NCBI GenBank assembly: GCA_039819065.1
Contig: JBCBSS010000152.1
Coordinates: 1-19,240, forward strand
Source of the DNA: JBCBSS01 sp039819065
Lineage (GTDB): Bacteria; Bacteroidota; Bacteroidia; Cytophagales; Cyclobacteriaceae
DNA length: 19,240 bases
Direction of reading: 5' to 3'
Shown: one piece after another, positions 8,305 to 17,600 of the stretch
Layout of the letters: each line of letters opens with the position of its first letter
How positions within the stretch are numbered: position 1 is the first letter of the stretch
Program-made: the position numbers and the translations under genes
Notes under the pieces: model-generated
What the model saw: only the letters and a program-made list of their open reading frames with translations
Told to the model about the DNA's origin: nothing
Databases searched by the model: none

Positions 8305-9711
8305 TTGGAAGAAAATCAGAATAATTTTCTAGAGCAATTAATTATTGATTTTGCGGGTTGGATTTGGGGGATGCCGTTACTTTTCTTGTTGTTGGGTGGT
8401 GGTTTCTTTTTCGTACTTTATTCTAAATTCATACCATTTAAATACTTCGGGCACGCTATCAACATCCTTAGGGGTAAATACGACAAAAAGGACGATCCGG
8501 GCCAAATCAACCACTTCGAAGCACTTTCCACTGCACTTTCTGCAACCGTGGGTATGGGTAACATCAGCGGGGTTGCGATTGCGATATCAACTGGAGGGCC
8601 CGGAGCCATTTTCTGGATGTGGGTCATCGCCGTGGTAGGAATGGCCACAAAATTCTTCACTTGTACATTAGCCATTATGTTTCGCGGTAAGGACTCTAAT
8701 GGTGAGCTCCAAGGTGGGCCAATGTATGTCATCATGGAAGGCTTAGGAAGCAAATGGAAACCATTAGCCATTCTTTTCTGTGTGGCAGGGCTTTTCGGAT
8801 GTTTGCCGAGCTTCCAATCCAATCAGCTTACTGCTGTCGTGCATCATGTAGTGTTAGAGCCAAATGGTTGGGATACCGGTTTTTCTTCCAGGTTTATCAC
8901 CGGTCTGGTAATTACTGTCATCACTGCTTTTGTGATATTCGGAGGAATTAAACGTATCGGTAAAGTGGCCAGCAAGATGGTACCTGTAATGGTAGTCATT
9001 TACTTCCTCTGTGTGCTGTATATACTTATTATTAACTACGACCTTATCCCTCATTATCTAGGACAAATTTTCAACAATGCGTTTACTGCCAAAAATTTCG
9101 ACGGAGATGCTATGTTTGGAGGGGCTTTAGGAGGACTAATAGTGCTGGGTGCCAGAAGAGCAGCTTTCTCTAATGAAGCGGGTATTGGAACCGCACCCAT
9201 GGCTCATGGTGCAGCCAAAACAAACGAGCCGGTCAGAGAGGGGTTAGTTGCCATGCTTGGCCCGGCCATAGATACATTATTAGTTTGCACTTTGACTGCA
9301 TTGGCTATTTTGATCACCGATGTACAGAAAGACGAAAGTTTGACTGGCGCTATACAAGGTGTAGGTCTGACGGTAAAAGCTTTTGATTTAGCTATACCTC
9401 ATATTGGAAGTTACTTATTGATGATTTGCGTTTTGATATTTGCCTTATCAACGCTATTCACCTATTCATATTACGGAACAAAATGTCTCTCTTTTCTTGT
9501 CGGAGCTAAGTATAAAAATGGCTACAACTACTTCTATATTATAATGACCGTAGTTGGCGCGGTGGCTTCTATGGAGGCTATAGAAAGCCTAATATCCGGT
9601 ACGTTTGCACTAATGGCTATTCCTACTATGATCTCAGCCATTATTCTAGCGCCGAAGGTTAAGCAGGCAGCGCAAGAATACTTTCAACGTATGAATGGCA
9701 AAGGCATTTAA
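8305..9711 (+). CDS. Sodium:alanine/glycine (AGCS) family amino-acid symporter
   Basis: This 468-residue polytopic inner-membrane protein carries AGCS hallmarks: ALSATVGMGNISGVAIAIS (about 77-95), GGPGAIFWMWV (about 97-107), GGPMYVIMEGLG, and RRAAFSNEAGIGTAPMAHGAA in the second half. The family imports small neutral amino acids, usually alanine or glycine, with Na+. The start is assigned to TTG at 8305. An in-frame stop lies at 8284-8286, there is no ATG between it and 8305, and the first internal ATG (residue 23) falls inside the first membrane segment. The N-terminal EENQNNFLEQLIIDF is a plausible cytoplasmic or interfacial lead-in. The gene ends six bases from the stop of the convergent dehydrogenase, and a small inverted repeat overlaps the stop codon. 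Confidence 0.94.
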   Translation: MEENQNNFLEQLIIDFAGWIWGMPLLFLLLGGGFFFVLYSKFIPFKYFGHAINILRGKYDKKDDPGQINHFEALSTALSATVGMGNISGVAIAISTGGPGAIFWMWVIAVVGMATKFFTCTLAIMFRGKDSNGELQGGPMYVIMEGLGSKWKPLAILFCVAGLFGCLPSFQSNQLTAVVHHVVLEPNGWDTGFSSRFITGLVITVITAFVIFGGIKRIGKVASKMVPVMVVIYFLCVLYILIINYDLIPHYLGQIFNNAFTAKNFDGDAMFGGALGGLIVLGARRAAFSNEAGIGTAPMAHGAAKTNEPVREGLVAMLGPAIDTLLVCTLTALAILITDVQKDESLTGAIQGVGLTVKAFDLAIPHIGSYLLMICVLIFALSTLFTYSYYGTKCLSFLVGAKYKNGYNYFYIIMTVVGAVASMEAIESLISGTFALMAIPTMISAIILAPKVKQAAQEYFQRMNGKGI

Positions 9712-9717
9712 TGCCAA

Positions 9718-10734
9718 TCATACATTGACAATAACCTTTCCCGTAGTTTGACCTGTTTGGAATAACTGAATAGCCTGCTTCATTTCCTCAAATTGGAATT
9801 GATGCCCCACATAGGGCGCTGGAAGGTTTAAAGTTTCTAACTCAATGAGAATTTCCCTCATCAAATCGGCTTTATCATATAACCATATCAGGTTAAAACC
9901 GAGAATAGCCTTATTCTCCTCAATCATCTTTTGAGGGTCTATTTTTGCGCGGGTCAAGTATTTAGCAATTAACTTAAGGTAGTTAGGGCGAGCTCCGGTT
10001 TGTCCGTATCGTGCCGAGCCATAAACCACCATTCTACCTTGACGAGCCATGAGCTCATAGCCAATCTTGAATATCTTCCCTCCTATGCACTCTAATATAA
10101 TGTTCAAGTCACGACCGTGTAATGCCTCATTCAATTTCTGACTAAAATACCCTCCTCTTACTATCCAGCGATCATAACCTTCGGATTTCAGCAGTGGAAT
10201 CTTTCTTTCGTTTCCAACTGTTCCGATAGTGAATGCTCCTAATTTCTTGGCTATTCTATTGGCTAATAGGCCTACTCCTCCTGCGGCGCTGTGTATGAGA
10301 ACGGTATCTCCTTGCTTTAGCCCTCCTAAATTTACCAATGCATAGTATGCGGTAAGTGCCTGTACTAAATAAGCTGCTCCTTCCTGGAAGCTCCAGTCAT
10401 CAGGGAGGTTGGTAATATAACGATGGTCAATATTGATAGCTGACGTATACCCTCCAAATTTGGTAACTCCCATTACCCTATCACCTCGCTTAACACTCTC
10501 CACATCATCCCCAACCTGGATTACAACACCGGCGTATTCCAATCCGGGAACAAAACTGCCTTTGGGGGTTGCGCTGTATAAACCGTACATGGCGAAAATG
10601 TCGGCAAAGTTTAGGCCGATGGCCTTGACATCAACCTGTACTTCATTGGGGGCGGGTGCTTCTAAATCGGTTTCTACAATCTGAAGACGATTGATATTAC
10701 CTGCTTTGCTTATGCGATGTGCTCTTTTATTCAT
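9718..10734 (-). CDS. Quinone-oxidoreductase/VAT1-like MDR-superfamily dehydrogenase
   Basis: This is a medium-chain dehydrogenase/reductase of 338 residues if translation starts at the ATG at 10732-10734. The N-terminal catalytic domain has LNFADIFAMYGLY and PGLEYAGVV. The Rossmann nucleotide-binding motif is SAAGGVGLLANRIAKKLGA at about 149-167, the zeta-crystallin/quinone oxidoreductase form (AAGGVG). The zinc-ligand cysteine and histidine pattern of alcohol dehydrogenases is absent, so it is expected to be a zinc-independent NADPH-dependent reductase of quinones or enones; the substrate is unknown. The frame can be extended to an ATG at 10785, adding 17 residues (HDKWCISFGEW and so on) that do not look like the family N-terminus, so the internal start is preferred. 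It is divergent from the barrel gene at 10920. Confidence 0.9.
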   Translation of the reverse strand: MNKRAHRISKAGNINRLQIVETDLEAPAPNEVQVDVKAIGLNFADIFAMYGLYSATPKGSFVPGLEYAGVVIQVGDDVESVKRGDRVMGVTKFGGYTSAINIDHRYITNLPDDWSFQEGAAYLVQALTAYYALVNLGGLKQGDTVLIHSAAGGVGLLANRIAKKLGAFTIGTVGNERKIPLLKSEGYDRWIVRGGYFSQKLNEALHGRDLNIILECIGGKIFKIGYELMARQGRMVVYGSARYGQTGARPNYLKLIAKYLTRAKIDPQKMIEENKAILGFNLIWLYDKADLMREILIELETLNLPAPYVGHQFQFEEMKQAIQLFQTGQTTGKVIVNV

Positions 10735-10892
10735 TTTCTTGTTTTCGATCCATTCACCGAATGAAATGCACCATTTGTCGTGCATATGTCAAAGGTGGTC
10801 TAATCCGGGTATACCTGAAGCTTCCGTTTTATCAATTGTACCGTAATAGTTGTATATCTTAATTCTAAGAAGTGCTAAAACTAATTTATTTT

Positions 10893-10900
10893 TATCTTTA
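10893..10900 (+). promoter_or_regulatory. Possible -7 promoter box for the barrel-CHAT operon
   Basis: TATCTTTA differs from TAnnTTTG only in the last base and lies about 20 bases before the ATG at 10920. The surroundings are A/T-rich, and no -33 element was found at the right spacing, so support is weak. Confidence 0.25.
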
Positions 10901-10919
10901 ATCACCTTTTAAGACAATT

Positions 10920-11858
10920 ATGGGCTCGCACAAATTTTTTCTGGTCGTTTTATTTATATCCCTTACCTCTTACGTTTATGGGCAAGGGTGTAGTGATGCA
11001 GGGTTTTGTACAATGGGGGCGATGAAGCCTGATCAGGCTTATAATAAAAACGTCAACTTCAAGCTGCGAGCGCTTGAAATCAGCCAATACCAAGGCCAGA
11101 CAACACTATCCCCAGTTATCAATGTAACAACATTGGACTTTACCTTCGGTTTATCGGAAAAAACCAGCATCCAATTAAAAGTACCCTATCAATGGGTAGA
11201 GGGCGATTTGGGAAGTACTTCTGGGCTCGCCGACATATCTCTCAGCGCCAGTACTAATCTGTATTCCTCGGACAAGTTTGATATAAACGCTACCCTGGGG
11301 ACTAAGATACCGACCGGAAACTCCAATATTGACACTGAGCGTGGTTTTGACTATCCTATGTATTATCAAGTCAGTTTGGGGTCTACTGATCTGATTGCGG
11401 GTGTATCTTTAATAAGTAAGGGATGGCTTATTGCGGCAGGCTATCAGCAGGCGTTTGGCACCAATGGCAACCAATTCAGGTTCGAACAATGGGCGGGTTT
11501 TGAGAATCAGGAATACCTTTTGATGCATGATCTATCCGAAAACCTTAGGCGTGGTACGGATGTTATGCTACGCGTTGAACGTAATTTTAGGTTTTCGAGA
11601 ATTAATTTCAACGTTGGTCTTCTCCCCATTTGGCGTATCACACGAGACGAAATTCTAAATCCATCTTCAAACGAAAGAGTCAAGCTTCCGGGCACCACCG
11701 GACTAGCCCTTTCTGGTTTGATGGGCGTCGGCTACCAGTTTAATGTGCACAATGGTGTCAAATTCATATACGGCGTCAAAATAAGCCAACGCTCTGTTAA
11801 TCCCGATGAGCTCACCCGTGACTCGGTATTGTCTATCGCTTACGTTGTTAGATTTTAA
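10920..11858 (+). CDS. Predicted outer-membrane beta-barrel protein, first gene of the CHAT operon
   Basis: This 312-residue protein has a Sec signal peptide (FFLVVLFISLTSYVYG, likely cleaved just before QGC). The rest is an alternating-strand pattern of amphipathic segments rich in Gly, Thr, Ser, Tyr and Phe, and it ends in a terminal phenylalanine (SIAYVVRF). Both point to a transmembrane beta-barrel inserted by BAM. Segments such as LDFTFGLSEKTSIQLKVPYQ and ATLGTKIPTGNS resemble barrel proteins annotated as MetA-pathway or generic 'transporter' family; this is a resemblance only. The mature N-terminus has a compact CSDAGFC motif (Cys24 and Cys30) that could form a periplasmic disulfide. 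It lacks a lipobox. The next ATG is two bases after this stop, so it is probably translated together with the CHAT protease. Function is not assigned. Confidence 0.8.
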   Translation: MGSHKFFLVVLFISLTSYVYGQGCSDAGFCTMGAMKPDQAYNKNVNFKLRALEISQYQGQTTLSPVINVTTLDFTFGLSEKTSIQLKVPYQWVEGDLGSTSGLADISLSASTNLYSSDKFDINATLGTKIPTGNSNIDTERGFDYPMYYQVSLGSTDLIAGVSLISKGWLIAAGYQQAFGTNGNQFRFEQWAGFENQEYLLMHDLSENLRRGTDVMLRVERNFRFSRINFNVGLLPIWRITRDEILNPSSNERVKLPGTTGLALSGLMGVGYQFNVHNGVKFIYGVKISQRSVNPDELTRDSVLSIAYVVRF

Positions 11859-11860
11859 TA

Positions 11861-14446
11861 ATGAAAAAACTGCTACTATTATGGGCAATCTCAATTGTGC
11901 CCTTTTTACTGAGTGCCCAAAATGAGCTACAAAAAAAACTTGAGAATGCTTCAACTGCTATCCGGGAAGGTAGATTGGAAGATGCTGAAGGAATTCTTTC
12001 CTCTGTAAACGAGGAGAATGGTGATATTTCTCGTGTGAGAGGTGAGCTTTATCTAAGGCAGGGAAGACTCGACTTAGCCCAAGAGAATTTCAATCAATCA
12101 CTGACTTTCTACGAAAAGAATAATCTGGGAGAAACTGATGGGTACGCCAGTAGCCTTAACAGCATAGCTATAGCCTACTGGAACGCTGGCAAATACGATC
12201 AGGCGGAGCAAAATATCTTAAGGGCATTAGATATAAGGAAAAAGCTTTACGGTGACGAACATGAGCTTATAGCCGCGTCTTATAACGATATTGGGCTTAT
12301 TTATAGCAATACTAACCCAGACAGGGCCTTGGACAATTATGAGAAAGCCCTGACGGTATATCAAAAGCTATATAAAGGAAATCATGAAAAGATAGCTCAG
12401 GCCAATACCAACACTGGGTTCATTTATGCTAAGTTGGAGCTTTATGGTGATGCTATTAATAACCTCGAAACAGCACTTGATATTTGGAGGGCAATCTATC
12501 CGGATGGTCACCCCAATGAGGCGTTTGTCCTATCGGGTCTGGGTAACATTTACAGAGCTTCAAATGATTTTAATAGTGCACAACAATATTACGAACAAGC
12601 CCTAGACATCTATCTACAATCCTTTGGTCCGGAGCACCCTGACGTCGCCAATACCTACAATTTCCTTGGTAATGTTCATATGGACCAAGGCGATTTTCAA
12701 TTGGGTTTAGAAAACTTTCAGAAAGCTATTGAGGCCAATGTCCCGAATTTCAATAGTTCCGATGTAGAACAACTTCCGAGCATAGATATCTATTATAATG
12801 CCAACACGCTAATCAACTCATTACTTTATAAATCAAGGGCTTTTGAAGCCAGGTACTACGGCAAGACGCTTAAGTTTTCAGAACTGGAGCAAGCATTGGC
12901 ATCGTTAGAGCAATGTGACAAGTTAATCGATAAGGTCAGACGTGTTCTGTCCAATGAAAACGATAAAATAGCACTGGGAGCGATAGCTGAGCAGGTATAT
13001 GAAGAAGGTATAAAGATAGCCTACACCATGGGTGATGTTGCCTTCAAAAAGAAACCGCACTATGAAAGAGCATTCTATTTCTCAGAAAAGAGTAAGTCCG
13101 CCGTATTACTTGAAAGTATAGCAGACGCTGATGCCAAATCCTTTGCCAATCTTCCCGTTTCAATATTAGATCAGGAAAAAGAACTGAAATCAGAAATTGC
13201 TTTTATTGAGCAAAGACTAGCGGCCAAGCCGGGTGTTGAAGAAGAACAAAAGTTCAGACAAAGGCTCTTGGAATTGAACAGAAACTACGAGGCTTTTACA
13301 ACGGAATTGGAGCAAAAATATCCGGAGTATTTTAACCTTAAGTTCAATACGCAAATACCATCCATTGATGATATACAACAAAAGCTAGATGACAAAACTG
13401 CTGTCGTTAGCTATTTCATTTCAGAAGGTGCTTCTCGCGTTTACATATTCTATGTCACTAAAAAGGACTTCAAAGTTAAAAACCTGAGCCAACGAGTAGA
13501 TTTCAACAGATATATTACTGGTTTAAGAAATTCAATACTTTATCAGTCACCAGAGGTTTTTAACGAAGCTGCAAGTAATCTGTACAAACAGCTTTTTGCA
13601 GGTAGGTTGTCATCTACTATAGAAAAATTAGTGTTGGTACCAACCGGAAGATTGGGCACTATACCTTTTGAAACTTTAATAACTAAGAAGTTAAAAGAAG
13701 AAGAAGCTGATTTCGATAAGTTTGATTATCTAATCGAAAAGTATGCTTTCAGTTATGCATACTCTGCTACCCTATTCTACCAAGGTCAAACAAGTGATAA
13801 TAGTACCAGCAAACTATCTAGTATACTGCTTTGCGCTCCGGTCAACTTTGAAGAAGAGGATATAATACTCCCTTCATTACCCGGTACAGCCAGAGAGGTT
13901 GAAACCATCAAGCAATCTTTCAGCGCTAAGGGGTTAACGGCCATGGATTTCACTTACGAAAAGGCAACTGAAGACCTCATCAAGTCGGATCGTATCGCAG
14001 ATTATCAATACTTGCATTTCGCCACACATGGCACAGTGGACGAGGAGAATCAAGAACTGTCAAGGATATTCCTATCAAAAGACGCTAAAGGCTCAGAGGA
14101 TGGTAATCTTTTTGCCGGTGAGATTTACAATCTGAATATGAACGCTGATCTTGTCACTCTTTCCGCTTGCGAAACAGGTCTAGGTAAGATATCAAAAGGT
14201 GAAGGGATCATTGGATTGACAAGGGCTCTGGTATTTGCAGGCGCAAGCAACATTATGGTGTCCTTATGGACTGTCGCCGATGAGTCTACCTCCGACCTCA
14301 TGATCGACTTTTATGGTCGCATTCTCAATAAAAGCATGTACGGCAATTATAGTCAACCTTTGAGGGAGACCAAGCTCAATATGATTCGCGAAGGAAAGTA
14401 TTCCTCACCCTATTATTGGGCACCTTTCGTTTTAATAGGCGAATAA
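11861..14446 (+). CDS. Exported TPR-CHAT domain protease (caspase-like)
   Basis: The 861-residue protein starts with a Sec signal peptide (MKKLLLLWAISIVPFLLSAQ, cleavage near residue 20) and has no lipobox. Five tandem 42-residue TPRs of kinesin-light-chain type cover about 94-301, each ending in a form of GDEHE/GPEHP. A helical linker with charged coiled-coil-like segments follows (about 320-500). The C-terminal CHAT domain covers about 510-861. Its catalytic pair looks intact: His723 in YLHFATHG and Cys770 in LVTLSACETGLG, followed by GEGIIGLTRALVFAGASNIMVSLWTV. CHAT domains are clan CD cysteine peptidases related to caspases and separase, some gated by TPR partners. Export would place this one in the periplasm or at the outer membrane. 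It lies two bases after the beta-barrel gene and ends facing the giant T9SS protein. The substrate is unknown. Confidence 0.92.
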   Translation: MKKLLLLWAISIVPFLLSAQNELQKKLENASTAIREGRLEDAEGILSSVNEENGDISRVRGELYLRQGRLDLAQENFNQSLTFYEKNNLGETDGYASSLNSIAIAYWNAGKYDQAEQNILRALDIRKKLYGDEHELIAASYNDIGLIYSNTNPDRALDNYEKALTVYQKLYKGNHEKIAQANTNTGFIYAKLELYGDAINNLETALDIWRAIYPDGHPNEAFVLSGLGNIYRASNDFNSAQQYYEQALDIYLQSFGPEHPDVANTYNFLGNVHMDQGDFQLGLENFQKAIEANVPNFNSSDVEQLPSIDIYYNANTLINSLLYKSRAFEARYYGKTLKFSELEQALASLEQCDKLIDKVRRVLSNENDKIALGAIAEQVYEEGIKIAYTMGDVAFKKKPHYERAFYFSEKSKSAVLLESIADADAKSFANLPVSILDQEKELKSEIAFIEQRLAAKPGVEEEQKFRQRLLELNRNYEAFTTELEQKYPEYFNLKFNTQIPSIDDIQQKLDDKTAVVSYFISEGASRVYIFYVTKKDFKVKNLSQRVDFNRYITGLRNSILYQSPEVFNEAASNLYKQLFAGRLSSTIEKLVLVPTGRLGTIPFETLITKKLKEEEADFDKFDYLIEKYAFSYAYSATLFYQGQTSDNSTSKLSSILLCAPVNFEEEDIILPSLPGTAREVETIKQSFSAKGLTAMDFTYEKATEDLIKSDRIADYQYLHFATHGTVDEENQELSRIFLSKDAKGSEDGNLFAGEIYNLNMNADLVTLSACETGLGKISKGEGIIGLTRALVFAGASNIMVSLWTVADESTSDLMIDFYGRILNKSMYGNYSQPLRETKLNMIREGKYSSPYYWAPFVLIGE

Positions 14447-14500
14447 TAACCGTGTCACTGTACAGTCTGCTGAATGGGCCCGGCAAGCCGCTCAGCTTAC

Positions 14501-14552
14501 TTTGAGGTTATCTCAAATGATTGTTTCGAAGGTCATTTTGAGTATAACCTTC
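14501..14552. terminator. Possible bidirectional terminator region with two short inverted repeats
   Basis: The 204-base gap between the convergent CHAT and giant-adhesin genes contains no gene. It holds two short inverted repeats: TTTGAG/CTCAAA (14501-14506 and 14512-14517, loop of five) and GAAGGT/ACCTTC (14528-14533 and 14547-14552, loop of 13). The stems are only six pairs and no long T tract follows on either strand, so a terminator role is inferred mainly from position. Confidence 0.25.
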
Positions 14553-14650
14553 CTTCGGCGGTAGTTGAGAGATTTATCCATTTGATTATCAAAGCCTTAA
14601 ATCCAAATAGGTTCTTAGGAGTCGGGATGAGTATCCTTTTCTACAACATC

Positions 14651-17600
14651 TTATCTCGTATGTACAATGGCTATCTTCTTATGTACTAACGCCGTATCAT
14701 TTGATCCTATGACCAGGAAGTAAACCCCCTCAGGAATATCTTTAACTTCGACAGTGTATCTACTATCCCGTCCAAAGTCCAGATTACCTTTTTTGATTTC
14801 GACACCACGCTGATCAACAATTTTCCAATCATAGTCGTCAATCAATTCAAAATTGGCTTCAAAATTCAAAATACCCGAAGTTGGGTTAGGATATACTTCT
14901 ATATTCTCTGCTTGAGAAATCAGTTCTTCCTCTAATCCTACAATATCACCTGCGTCTTTCACCGGGCCTAACATGAATTCGGATTGATATATCTCTCGTG
15001 TTACTACATCCTGCACAAAAGCGATAATTGCTAGTCTGTCAGGGTTCTCAATAGGAACGTCAATGTTCACTTCTGCTGTAAGATCGTTGCGGCTCACTCC
15101 GTCAGACCATTCCATATTGATCACCTCACCTTCTCCAAAAATCAGTTTCCTTAGCACATTGGTTACACTATCTCCCGAATCTCCGGTAAGCCCCATCTCG
15201 ACTAGAGCCGCATTAACAAGAATTGGAGCATCTAATGAGCCTTTAGCTGTAATGGTTAAGTTAACAGCCAGTGTGCTTCTATTTCTTGGCAAGGTATCAA
15301 TTTGAATATCGAATAATGGATCTACCAGAGCTCTACGCTCAATGTCTACTCTAGCTATATCAAATGGATTACCGCCGAACTCGCCGCCCAGATTACCGTC
15401 TAAAGAGGTCGATGGTGGCTGTGATACACCGTAGAAAATCGACCTGGCACTTGGACCGATTGGGTTGTCTCGGTTCAATTGGTCAGGCGAAGGTGTAGCA
15501 ATGTGATACTGTAGAATGGTAAAGTCTACAGTGTCAATCTCATCCTGTTGGTCATTATAAAGCCCATAAATGTATGCATTAGCGTCATTACTTATGTTCA
15601 GCGTAGAATTGCTAAAATGCTCGATCAACACATTGCGCTGACGTTGTCCTACAAATACATTATCAAAGGCAAAACCATTAAGATCAGTTCCTGAAGGATT
15701 ATTTTCGTCACTACCAAATGCAACACGTAATCGAACGAAATTCCGTTCGTCAATAGGGATTTCGTCCAAACTAAATCTGGCATTTTTCCACTCTCCGGAA
15801 ACATCCGACCAGCCTACCTGTCCAATGGTTTGTTGACCAGGATTACCTAATAAGCCTTGCTCATTATACCAGTTAATTCCTTCGCCAATCACGCCAATGT
15901 TACTCCAGATAAGTCCTCCGTCAATAGAATACTGTAATACGGCACCATCAAAGCCAACCTGTGTATCCACCCAAATATCCATTTCCACTTTAGGACGTGA
16001 TAATTGTGAAAGGTCAAAGCACGGACCATTGACTACCGACTGTTCAGAAGGGAAGTAAGTTCCTTCTCCGGAACCACTATTTCTACCTGTCCACCAGGCA
16101 CGAACACCGGAAGCCGCTGAATTAATCGTGTTCCCATTAGGTAAAGTAAGCAACCAGCTGGTGTCACTTGGCATGTTGGTATCAAGGTCAAGTAAGGCTT
16201 CTACCTCCCAACCACCATCGTCGGCTTCAAAGTCTTCAGAATATTCTTCACCGGGTAATGGTGTAACCACTCTGAACGGGAGTATGAAAACAGATTGTTG
16301 GGCAGAAGCCACACAACCGTTATCAGTTCTTACTGTAAGTGTAACATCATAATTACCGTCTAATACATATTCGTGGAAAGGGTTTTCTGCCATTCCTGTG
16401 GTCCTTCCACCGTGGGCATTAATGACAGCGCTAGTAGTATCTTGAATAGATTCACCATCTCCGAAATCCCATGTATAATTCACTATGGTACTAATGCCCC
16501 CGTCTCCTGTATCCGATAGATCAATAAATTCTGTAGCATCCCCATTACAAATATTTGTCCAGTCAAAAAGCACATTCGGCACTTGACCAATTTCTATTTG
16601 TACTGTCGTAGAACTACTACAAGCAGTAGGAGCATCGGTGGTAACCGTAAGTGTAACGTTATACGTACCTGGATCCATATATTGATGTGTAGGGTTCTGA
16701 AGGGAGCTGGAACCTCCGTCACCAAAGTCCCAATGCCATTCGATAATGCTAGACGAAAATGGTGTAGATGACAAGAAAGATGCATCATTAAACTGTACAA
16801 CATCATCTATACAATTGGTAGTATCCACATCGATTTCAACAACGGGAGTTGGGTATACAATGATGTTCTTTGTAATAGCATTGGTAACGATACCATCAAC
16901 GAATATGTATTGTATAGGATATGTACCTGGCTCTAGTCCATCAGTTTGAATAAAGAATTGACCTCCACTTATTTCTATAGGATTATCAAAGCCCGTAGGC
17001 ACTGTGAACTCTGTACCCGGATCACCGCTACTAACAGGTGGATTACCAAAGAGTCTAACCAATCCGCTCTCTGCACATATCTGTGGTTGTCCCAAAACAT
17101 CTTCAATCGCATTATCAACCACAAAATCTATCGATGTTACTGGATTCACGATTACATCTCTGGATATCATATTCATACAACCAGTGGCGGGGTCTGTAAA
17201 TGAATATGTAATAGTATTTATTGTACCCGCAGTGGCTGCCCCAGGATCAAATATAACTTCATCAACTCCTGAAGAATTGACGAATGTGGTTCCTAAGCCT
17301 GAACCTGGTGTAATCGTAAATAACCCTCCAGCCTGATTAGCCGTGATACTCAAAGGAGCACCATTCTCTGCCACAGCCGCTGGAGCGGTAAAGAATACTA
17401 CCGGTAAAGAACTGACATGAACAACCACTTCGTCAAATGCACTAACACAAGGCCCCGTACCATCAGGATCATTAGTTTCTAACTGGAAGGTAACAAACTG
17501 ATCAAGGTCAGCTGGATCTACAGTGTAAGTAGCCGTTACTGTATTTCCTACGGTAGAACTAGAGGACAGTGTTCCAGCTCCAGAACCGCCCATGATTGTC

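Noticed and set aside
8418..8822. 134-codon minus-strand open frame in the AGCS gene
   Set aside because: It is antisense to conserved membrane segments of a clear family member, with no independent support.
9703..9715. Inverted repeat GGCATT/AATGCC across the AGCS stop codon as a terminator
   Set aside because: The stem has too short a loop (five usable pairs) and no T tract on either side; it may be chance.
10735..10785. Upstream ATG for the MDR dehydrogenase
   Set aside because: The extra 17 residues do not fit the family N-terminus, and MNKRAHRISKAGN is a natural start. It cannot be excluded without expression data.
11861..14446. Interpretation of the CHAT protein as a CRISPR- or abortive-infection effector
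   Set aside because: It has a signal peptide, no cas, gasdermin, NTPase or nuclease gene lies nearby, and its partner is an outer-membrane barrel protein.
14474..14689. 71-codon plus-strand open frame after the CHAT gene
   Set aside because: Its 3' end overlaps the T9SS protein stop region. It has no recognisable domain and composition unlike a protein gene; it is most likely intergenic.
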